Source of the DNA: CAYWLQ01 sp964458775
Lineage (GTDB): Bacteria; Myxococcota_A; Polyangia; JAAYKL01
Direction: 5' to 3'
Assembly (NCBI GenBank): GCA_964458775.1
Contig: CAYWLQ010000007.1
Location: 1 to 64,000 of the forward strand
DNA: 64,000 bases
Each line of letters starts with the position of its first letter. The stretch's first letter is position 1. The position numbers and the translations under genes are program-made. Under the pieces are notes generated by a model. That model made no database searches and was not told where the DNA came from. It was given only the letters and a program-made list of their open reading frames with translations. Shown here piece by piece: positions 57,954 to 64,000 of this stretch.

Positions 57954-60094
57954 GATTTGCTGTAACACAAAAGAGCTTTACTTTTGTCCTGGCTTTGGTC
58001 GCAGCACTACCTCTAATTTATTCCGGAGAAATCAGTCTTATTTTCCGGTTTTCTTTTGCTCTTCTGTGGATTACCGGATGGTTTATTGTTCCAAAGATTA
58101 CAAGTCACCCAAGTTACAGACGTGCAATTACGATTCTTTTGCTTTTAGTAACTCTAACTCAGGTTATACGTGTAGTATTCGGAATACCTATGGCCATGGG
58201 TGCTATGGAACTGATATCAGCTCTACTAGGAGCAAAGCTTGTCGACAGGGCGTCAGCTTCGGATGATTATCAAATTGCTTTGTTGTCTTTCATTCACATG
58301 GTTGCCGCCACGGTAACGACCGATGAGTTGCTTTTCGGTATTTGTGCTGTGTTATTTATTGCTGCTGCTCCTCCTACGTTGGCTATGATTCACCTCAGAC
58401 AAGAAATGGAGCAGCGATTCGGACCCAATAAAAAACAACCAAATGATGACAGATCACTGTCACGATTGTTTCTTTCTAAACGTATTATTACCCGCAAGTT
58501 TCTGGTCGGTGCATCGCTTCTATCTATACCTATTTGGATTGTTACTACTATTTTATTTATTACCTTTCCCAGAATCGGATTGGGACTCTTTGGTCGAATA
58601 AATTCCAACCGAGCCTCCGTCGGATTTGGAGACACTGTTAAATTGGACGATTTGGATATTTCCGCTTTAGATAATACGATCATGGTCAGGCTGGAGCCGA
58701 TCAATCAAACAGAAAGGCCTTATCCAGAAGTATTATCTGTTCGACTAAGAGTCGGAGTTTTAGAAAAATTTGACGGGTCATCCTGGTCGAAAAACATCAC
58801 AGCAAAGAAACAAACTCTGCCTGCAACCGAGAACGGCTATTTGTTGGATTCCGCTGACCGTAAAGCCAAACAGATATTTGATGTTTTTCAAGAGAATTTA
58901 AACAATAGACAACTTGCCTTGCCGGAAGGAACAGGACGCATTTCATTGGACTATGTTTTAAGCAATCCGGAAGGAATTCGCTCTAGAGTATTGAAAATTT
59001 CAGATACCGGCGAAATAGAATATGAAGAGATCGGCGGAGCAGGAATTCGCTTCCGAGCCTTTATAACGCAATCCCCTCCCCCCGGCTCATTGAACGACAA
59101 TCCTGAACGCTTTTTAGAGTTATATCCTGACAGTGAAAGAGTTTCGTCCCTTGCTATTACTCTTGCAGGGGAAGGCTCAGCTCGTGACAAGGTTGACCGT
59201 TTGGTCAAAGCATTAAAAACTGAATACAAGTATGCTCTTAAGCTGAGTAACGATGAAAAGAATAATTTGGAAAATACAGCTTTGGAGCGGTTTTTATTTT
59301 CTAGAAAAAGCGGAACCTGTGAACATTTCGCAGCCGCATTAACCCTTATGCTGAGAGCAGTAGGTATTCCCGCAAGGCTTGTAACGGGCTTTATGGGCGC
59401 TGACTATAATCCATTAGGAGGATTCTATGCTGTAAGGCAACGATATGCTCACGCATGGACCGAGGCTTTTGTCGACGGCCGATGGACAACCCTGGATGCA
59501 GTTCCGGCGGGTATAGGGGATACAGCACCCATGCGACCCTCGGTTTTTTCTGTTTTTTTTGAAACTATTGAAACAAAATGGAAAAAATGGGTTATCGGCT
59601 ATGACTTGGGAACTCAAGGGAAAATGGCAATGGACATATATTCAAAGTATCGACAAAGCAGAAGCTCTGCTTCAAAGAGCTATTTTCAAAAAGATACTTT
59701 GGTCATCTTGGGTTTAGCTTTTTCAATTCTTGCATTGTCTGTGTTTGCATTTTATTTTCGCAAACGCTTTATTGTTATAAACAACGTATTTGCCTCTAAA
59801 CCTATTTTGATGCAAACAAATAGGTCGGCCCATGATGCTAAAGTTCTTATGCATGAGTATGACAAAAAAATGAAAAAACTGGGTTATTCAAGGTCGCCAA
59901 GTACAACTCCGGATGAACATTTAAAAGAGTACCTGCTTGTTCTTCGCAAAAAGGCATCTGACAATTCAGAAAGAATTATCAGTACTGAAAAGCTCCATAA
60001 AACAATTAAAAGATATCAAGAAGTGCGATTCGGTAAAAGTTCTTTTAGACCGGGAGAAAAGAACGCCTTGATTAAATCGATTAAAAAAATTTGA
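57950..60094 (+). CDS. Membrane transglutaminase-like protein (TgpA/DUF3488 type)
   Basis: About six N-terminal membrane helices, a periplasmic transglutaminase-like domain and one C-terminal helix (about 575-595). The catalytic triad motifs are intact: GTCEHFAAALTLMLRAVGIPARLVTGF (Cys), YAHAWTEAFVDG (His) and WTTLDAVP (Asp). The last 100 residues are cytoplasmic and helical. This is the third member of the MoxR-DUF58-TgpA module, which is widely conserved; substrates are unknown. It overlaps DUF58 by 4 bp and the next gene begins 3 bp later. Confidence 0.92.
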   Translation: MRFAVTQKSFTFVLALVAALPLIYSGEISLIFRFSFALLWITGWFIVPKITSHPSYRRAITILLLLVTLTQVIRVVFGIPMAMGAMELISALLGAKLVDRASASDDYQIALLSFIHMVAATVTTDELLFGICAVLFIAAAPPTLAMIHLRQEMEQRFGPNKKQPNDDRSLSRLFLSKRIITRKFLVGASLLSIPIWIVTTILFITFPRIGLGLFGRINSNRASVGFGDTVKLDDLDISALDNTIMVRLEPINQTERPYPEVLSVRLRVGVLEKFDGSSWSKNITAKKQTLPATENGYLLDSADRKAKQIFDVFQENLNNRQLALPEGTGRISLDYVLSNPEGIRSRVLKISDTGEIEYEEIGGAGIRFRAFITQSPPPGSLNDNPERFLELYPDSERVSSLAITLAGEGSARDKVDRLVKALKTEYKYALKLSNDEKNNLENTALERFLFSRKSGTCEHFAAALTLMLRAVGIPARLVTGFMGADYNPLGGFYAVRQRYAHAWTEAFVDGRWTTLDAVPAGIGDTAPMRPSVFSVFFETIETKWKKWVIGYDLGTQGKMAMDIYSKYRQSRSSASKSYFQKDTLVILGLAFSILALSVFAFYFRKRFIVINNVFASKPILMQTNRSAHDAKVLMHEYDKKMKKLGYSRSPSTTPDEHLKEYLLVLRKKASDNSERIISTEKLHKTIKRYQEVRFGKSSFRPGEKNALIKSIKKI

Positions 60095-60096
60095 GC

Positions 60097-61923
60097 ATGT
60101 TAATTGACGGTATATCTTCCCCAAAAAGGAAACAGAATTTGACAGACGGCAAAGATAATATTTTTAAACAAAAAAGAAGACCTGATTGGGGAGCAATTTT
60201 GCCGATAATACTTTCTATATCGTTTTCGACATCTAATTTTTCTTTTGCAAATTCTCCATCTTCTGAAAGCACTTCGACCTTCCAAACGTCAGGGGTTGAG
60301 ACTTTTTCGGCAGAGTGGATTGGAGATAACGGCAAAGCCAACGAGAGTCTATACGGCGATGACGACAACTTTTCTAGATATATTAATCGTTTGTATTTTG
60401 ACACAAAACACGAAGGCTTTGACGGCGCATTGAGATTGGACACAACATTTTTTCTTCTTCCTCCCAAAAGAGTAGATGTAGATAATTTTGCTCCGGGAGG
60501 TTCAGGATATACAATTCTAGATTATGATAACGATTACAGATTAGAGCATTTACACGGAACTGTACGCGCAGGAAAGCTTACCGCTGTTTTGGGAGATTTT
60601 TATGCAAGTTTTGGCAGGGGAATGGTTTTGTCTCTTGTTAAAACAGATGAGTTCGGAGAAGATAATAGGCTTCGCGGCGCCAAACTTGATTATCGAATTC
60701 CTCGAAAACTACAGGTTACATTGTTAGGGGGAGTTGTAAATGCCGCCAATGTTGATTTTTTAACCAAACAGATATTGCGTGATGATCCTCTTGATCGTAT
60801 AGGCGGAGCGCGTATTCAATGGGAAATGCTTGATGCTTTAGGTTTGTCCGCACATGCAATTATAGTTAAACCTAGATTTACAGATTCTGAGCAAATAGCA
60901 CCTGATCGCTTATATGTTGATCGAGGACCGGGCGTAGACATCGTTTCCGGCGGAGGGTCTGCTGAAATTCATATTGAGGGAATTCACGTTTATGTAGAAG
61001 GTAACGGCCAGGCTCATACCAATCACAGAGCAATGGGTCGAGATGCACAAAGTGAATCAGGAGCAGCAGTCTATGGGGAGATATCTTACGATCTATCAGG
61101 GTTCAGTATCAAGGCGGAGGGTATCCATCGACGAAGATGGCTTATGGAAGGACCCTATAGAGGTTCCGGAAGTATTGTTACTGCTAAGCCTCTCAGCTAT
61201 CACAATATGCCGACTTTAGAAGAAAACTTTGTTCCCCTTAAGTCTTCCGAAAATGCATCGGGAATGCGATTATCAACCGATTACCATGCAGCTCGCATAA
61301 ATTTAGATCTAAAACTTAAATGTACTGTCATCAAATACCTCGGAGGCCTTCTTCCAAACGGAAAATGGAATGACAGTCCCCCTATCTTAACAGTTCATCC
61401 TACAGCGGAAGCCGACGTTAAACTGAGAAACAGCAGTTCAACAATTCGATTGGCCGGCGGCGGACGCTCAGAACATACAAATAAACCGGAACTTGCCGGT
61501 GTTGATTTCGGCGGACTATGGCATGTTGAAACCTACCTTATGTTTGCGATCCAAAACTTTGGCAGTATAAATACCTTTGCACAGTTGAGACGCCATGAAC
61601 TCAATATAACAGAAGGTCATGACTATTATGCCGCATCAGTCGGTCTGGGATATGCTCTTGCAGGGCGCTTTGATGTTTCTGCTGCATACGAATACAGCAA
61701 CGACTCCAATACAGGTCAAAACCGAATAGGCACTATTCCGTGGTTGGCTGCCTATCATTTTTTGTGTTTTCGCTCAACAGTACATTTATCGAGCATTAGA
61801 AAAGGCATGTCTCTCAAACTGTTTGCCGGTTCAGAACGAGGAGGAATTAAATGCGCAGGCGGCATGTGCAGACAGGTTCCCAATTCGGTAGGAGTAAGAC
61901 TTGATATGAGTCTAAGTTTCTAA
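60097..61923 (+). CDS. Outer-membrane beta-barrel-like protein, DUF6029-type
   Basis: After a hydrophobic signal (about 36-52, LPIILSISFSTSNFSFANS, cleaved near 52) comes a large domain rich in alternating strands: RYINRLYFDTKHEGFDGALRLDTTFFLLPP, GKLTAVLGDFYASFGRGMVLSLVK and AKLDYRIPRKLQVTLLGGVVN. These match the uncharacterised DUF6029-type outer-membrane family. The end DMSLSF is a barrel-like aromatic C-terminus. It begins 2 bp after the transglutaminase gene and probably shares its message. ATG 60097 is preferred to TTG 60091; no Shine-Dalgarno is clear. Confidence 0.75.
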   Translation: MLIDGISSPKRKQNLTDGKDNIFKQKRRPDWGAILPIILSISFSTSNFSFANSPSSESTSTFQTSGVETFSAEWIGDNGKANESLYGDDDNFSRYINRLYFDTKHEGFDGALRLDTTFFLLPPKRVDVDNFAPGGSGYTILDYDNDYRLEHLHGTVRAGKLTAVLGDFYASFGRGMVLSLVKTDEFGEDNRLRGAKLDYRIPRKLQVTLLGGVVNAANVDFLTKQILRDDPLDRIGGARIQWEMLDALGLSAHAIIVKPRFTDSEQIAPDRLYVDRGPGVDIVSGGGSAEIHIEGIHVYVEGNGQAHTNHRAMGRDAQSESGAAVYGEISYDLSGFSIKAEGIHRRRWLMEGPYRGSGSIVTAKPLSYHNMPTLEENFVPLKSSENASGMRLSTDYHAARINLDLKLKCTVIKYLGGLLPNGKWNDSPPILTVHPTAEADVKLRNSSSTIRLAGGGRSEHTNKPELAGVDFGGLWHVETYLMFAIQNFGSINTFAQLRRHELNITEGHDYYAASVGLGYALAGRFDVSAAYEYSNDSNTGQNRIGTIPWLAAYHFLCFRSTVHLSSIRKGMSLKLFAGSERGGIKCAGGMCRQVPNSVGVRLDMSLSF

Positions 61924-61953
61924 CCGGTTATTTGTTGAAGGAGTTTGTAATAT

Positions 61954-62598
61954 ATGAAATCGAAATTCAATTGTGTTTGGCTGATCCTTTTGTTCCTGAT
62001 TACTTCATTAGGTTGCGGTCAGTCAGAAATTGTATTGCCTTCTTTTAACGAAAACGGCTTTTGCGGCAGTTGGTATCCTGAAGGAGACAAAGAAAACGCA
62101 GAAGTTTACGCTTTTAAAAACAATCAAACTCTTCCATGTGCAGTATTTGAAAGTGTTTCACTAAACGGCGAAAACACCTATCTCAACCTAGGCGGAATCT
62201 ATCTGGATGTTGTCCACAGAAAATCAGACGCAAGACACCTGGTTTTTGTAATAAGTGCAGACCGATGTCCCTCATGCTCAGTACTGATACACAAACTGGC
62301 AGCGGCTGCAGATGAAATAGAAAACGCAAAAACAATTATGATAAACATAACTTTCTGTGACAACATCAACCGAACAGACTGCGATTTCACAATAGAACGA
62401 GCTGTAACCGCCGCACAAGGAGAAGGTTGGCCTATCAACAGATGGTACGTAACCAACGATGCTGAAGATAACCTTAGGTCAATGTATAGAGACTCTTTTC
62501 CGACCGTCATTGTAGCAAGAATATCAGACATGAAGGTCGTATCAGTAGACAGATCTCCAAATGCGGAAGATCTTATAGAAATGCTATCGTCCTTTTAA
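61954..62598 (+). CDS. Lipoprotein with thioredoxin-like fold and CPSC motif
   Basis: The signal ends LITSLGCGQS, a lipobox. The C-terminal part (about 90-214) looks like a thioredoxin fold with a CPSC pair in VISADRCPSCSVLIHKLAAAADE and a cis-proline-like SFPTVIVA. The CxxC could reduce or isomerise disulphides. An N-terminal portion with FCGSWYPEG has two further cysteines. GGAG ten bases before ATG supports the start. Last gene of the MoxR cluster (30 bp gap), convergent with lspA. Confidence 0.8.
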   Translation: MKSKFNCVWLILLFLITSLGCGQSEIVLPSFNENGFCGSWYPEGDKENAEVYAFKNNQTLPCAVFESVSLNGENTYLNLGGIYLDVVHRKSDARHLVFVISADRCPSCSVLIHKLAAAADEIENAKTIMINITFCDNINRTDCDFTIERAVTAAQGEGWPINRWYVTNDAEDNLRSMYRDSFPTVIVARISDMKVVSVDRSPNAEDLIEMLSSF

Positions 62599-62607
62599 TT
62601 CAAATTT

Positions 62608-63138
62608 CTAAGCAGGGTTTTCAGGGTTCTGTGCCTTCATAGGAATAAGCGGCTCTATTTTTAAAAATAGGATTTGGAATAAAAACAAACCTATTCCCAC
62701 TGCTATTAAGACATCGGCTATATTAAATATAGGCCAACTAAAAGTTTCTTTGATATGAACATGTATAAAGTCAACAACATATCCGTAACGAATGCGATCT
62801 ACAACGTTTCCTATTGCGCCCGAAAGAATCAACAAAAAGGGCAATAAAACTGCGACAGAACGTTTTCTGGCCGAAAATATCAATACCGCTACTGCAAGAG
62901 ATGAGAGCACCTGAATGGCGATAAGCGTCGGTGCCTTGATGTTGTCAGGAAGAAAAGAAAGCATACCGAAGCTTAAGTTTCTATTTTCTGTATATCGAAG
63001 CTCAACATATCCGTCGAAAACGGTAATTGCTGATTTGTTTTTCAGAGTATCTTCGGCCATTCTTTTAGTAATAAGGTCAGATTGACACCCTGCTGTTAGA
63101 ATAAATGCAATCAATAATAGTTTCACAAATGCTTCCAT
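62608..63138 (-). CDS. lspA: Lipoprotein signal peptidase (signal peptidase II)
   Basis: It cleaves prolipoprotein signal peptides after lipidation, serving the many lipoproteins here. Four membrane helices. Family motifs are SDLITK (from the D-x-x-x-K motif), ENRNLSFGML, GNVVDRIRYGYVVDFIHV and WPIFNIADVLIAVG; the catalytic pair is D114 and D142. AAGGA ten bases before ATG supports the start. Its own first helix ends ILTAGC, a lipobox-like sequence, which is unusual. 176 aa is normal. Confidence 0.95.
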   Translation of the reverse strand: MEAFVKLLLIAFILTAGCQSDLITKRMAEDTLKNKSAITVFDGYVELRYTENRNLSFGMLSFLPDNIKAPTLIAIQVLSSLAVAVLIFSARKRSVAVLLPFLLILSGAIGNVVDRIRYGYVVDFIHVHIKETFSWPIFNIADVLIAVGIGLFLFQILFLKIEPLIPMKAQNPENPA

Positions 63139-63225
63139 TATAACTTTTTCCTTCTAGCAAAAAGAAGAAGTTCCCATCGCTTTCTTATAACAGCTGTAAT
63201 AGCTGACCTGCTTCAAGATCTCTCC

Positions 63226-63456
63226 TTACATAGGCACTACGGCTGCTGATAGCTTTAGATAAAAGAATACAGCAACCCCAATACAAAGAACACCCACGAA
63301 TACTCTTCCGACTTTCATTACCAAATGATCCGGTAAAAAAACCAAAATCGAAGGTACCGTAAAAATTCTTGAGATCGCTGCAGGCGGCTCAACAAAGGCA
63401 AATATCAAACTGAGCAAACCGTAAACACCCAATATTATAAAGAACAACCAAGGCAC
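63226..63456 (-). CDS. Small two-helix membrane protein, function unknown
   Basis: A 76-aa protein with two hydrophobic helices (about 2-22 and 48-70) and a short PPAAISR loop. GTG 63456 is the start because GGAG is seven bases upstream (an out-of-frame ATG overlaps it). No family recognised. It lies 87 bp upstream of lspA on the same strand and may be co-transcribed. Confidence 0.6.
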   Translation of the reverse strand: MPWLFFIILGVYGLLSLIFAFVEPPAAISRIFTVPSILVFLPDHLVMKVGRVFVGVLCIGVAVFFYLKLSAAVVPM

Positions 63457-63566
63457 ATTTATTCTCCGTTCTTAAGAAAATCAAATCAACGCATACTTAA
63501 TTTAATATACAGAATATTAACAGAAAATAGTTATTATCAGTTAAGATTTTTTGTTCCAATTAGCAC

Positions 63567-64000
63567 TTATCTAAAATTCTGTACCGCCCAAACATCCCCT
63601 CCCTGGGTAATAAAAAAGCCGCAGGCAACTCGGTCATAGTCAGTGCTGCTCATGTTAATGTAGTGACCGTGAGTATCGAAATCCTCTCCTGGCCCCTCAT
63701 CCCACATCATTTTAAGACAACCGGTCAATACCTGATCGATTGAACCCCAACCGGGGCATTCGTTTTGTGCCCATTCATTGCAATCGCCGAACGCTCCGTG
63801 CGCATCATTGGATATGGAATCGCGTTCGGCTTGTGAATCCGCACATTCCTCAGCAGCCGTCCATCTCGCATAAGGAGGCAACCCAATGGAGTTGCGATAT
63901 TCATTTATGCGATCAACACACGTCAGTCTCGCTTCCGCAAAGGGATCGTTTGGATCCAAGTCTCTGTCTGTATCTGAATCAGAGTCTCTGTCTGTATCTG
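63567..64000 (-). CDS. CAP/SCP-domain lipoprotein, 5' end beyond the window
   Basis: The frame stays open to the right edge, encoding an Asp/Ser/Thr/Arg linker (DTDRDSDSDTDRDLDPN), so the N-terminus and signal peptide are off the window and the first ATG-like codons inside are not the start. The CAP-like domain shows RINEYRNSIGLPPYARWTAAEECADSQAERDS, DAHGAFG, NECPGW and CGFFITQGGDVWAVQNF, as in bacterial CAP/SCP proteins. Such proteins are secreted and their function is varied. A 24-bp direct repeat (63959-64000) lies in the linker. Confidence 0.75.
   Translation of the reverse strand, partial: DTDRDSDSDTDRDLDPNDPFAEARLTCVDRINEYRNSIGLPPYARWTAAEECADSQAERDSISNDAHGAFGDCNEWAQNECPGWGSIDQVLTGCLKMMWDEGPGEDFDTHGHYINMSSTDYDRVACGFFITQGGDVWAVQNFR

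Overview
This window looks like part of a low-GC Gram-negative genome, most likely an uncultured lineage near Myxococcota/Bradymonadota (the former Deltaproteobacteria). That placement is an inference. It rests on an outer-membrane porin, SecG and LspA together with a Hanks-type Ser/Thr kinase, a 3.7-kilo-residue TPR protein, soluble hybrid histidine kinases, and many lipoproteins whose signal peptide is followed by an Asp/Ser/Thr-rich or Asp/Ala-rich linker. A run of exactly 100 N inside a tandem repeat at the left edge marks a scaffold join. No rRNA, tRNA or CRISPR array was found.

Layout. 1-390: possible insertion-sequence end, 22-bp tandem array and assembly gap. 0.4-15 kb: giant TPR gene, divergent from a membrane Ser/Thr kinase and a TPR membrane protein; a small Ala/Glu lipoprotein follows. 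15-25.7 kb: NAGPA-like glycosidase and murI; a lyase-fold lipoprotein; an alpha/beta-hydrolase and YwaF-like membrane pair; a hybrid histidine kinase; ssb and a polysaccharide deacetylase. 25.7-31.4 kb (minus): DUF1573 lipoprotein, Ig-like lipoprotein and sugar nucleotidyltransferase; pgk-tpiA-secG. 31.8-35 kb: expansin-like lipoprotein and a second hybrid kinase. 35-39.4 kb: rnhA, a lytic transglycosylase, and a minus-strand operon of a PurH-like domain, purD, tsaC and a small membrane protein. 39.6-46.7 kb: unknown exported protein, OprP-type porin, lone receiver, GT39-like membrane protein, TolB-like/CxxCH lipoprotein. 47-51 kb: degenerate glycogen-synthase-like gene, glyS, SUMF1-type lipoprotein, and a Cys-rich lipoprotein whose 5' end carries a 39-bp repeat. 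51-53 kb: ECF sigma factor with a FecR-type anti-sigma/TPR protein. 53-55.7 kb (minus): surE-popT-apt. 55.9-62.6 kb: MoxR ATPase, DUF58, transglutaminase, outer-membrane protein, thioredoxin-fold lipoprotein. 62.6-64 kb: lspA, a tiny membrane protein, and a CAP-domain lipoprotein cut by the window edge.

Most genes serve envelope building, export and surface display (murI, deacetylase, transglycosylase, popT, secG, lspA, porin, lipoproteins) or signalling (Ser/Thr kinase, two hybrid kinases, receiver, sigma/anti-sigma). The rest are core metabolism. Points most worth a second look: (1) a stand-alone PurH cyclohydrolase-like protein that has lost its hallmark motifs, upstream of purD; (2) a glycogen-synthase relative without its ADP-glucose motif, co-transcribed with glyS behind a leader that contains an intrinsic terminator; (3) a sigma factor whose best Shine-Dalgarno points to an ATT start; (4) a lipoprotein gene whose signal-peptide region is occupied by a 39-bp repeat; (5) a perfect palindrome at the predicted transcription start of pgk; (6) a structured leader before the TolB/CxxCH lipoprotein; (7) a bacterial expansin with a CBM63-like half. 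Several predicted promoters share the -35 hexamer TTGACG.
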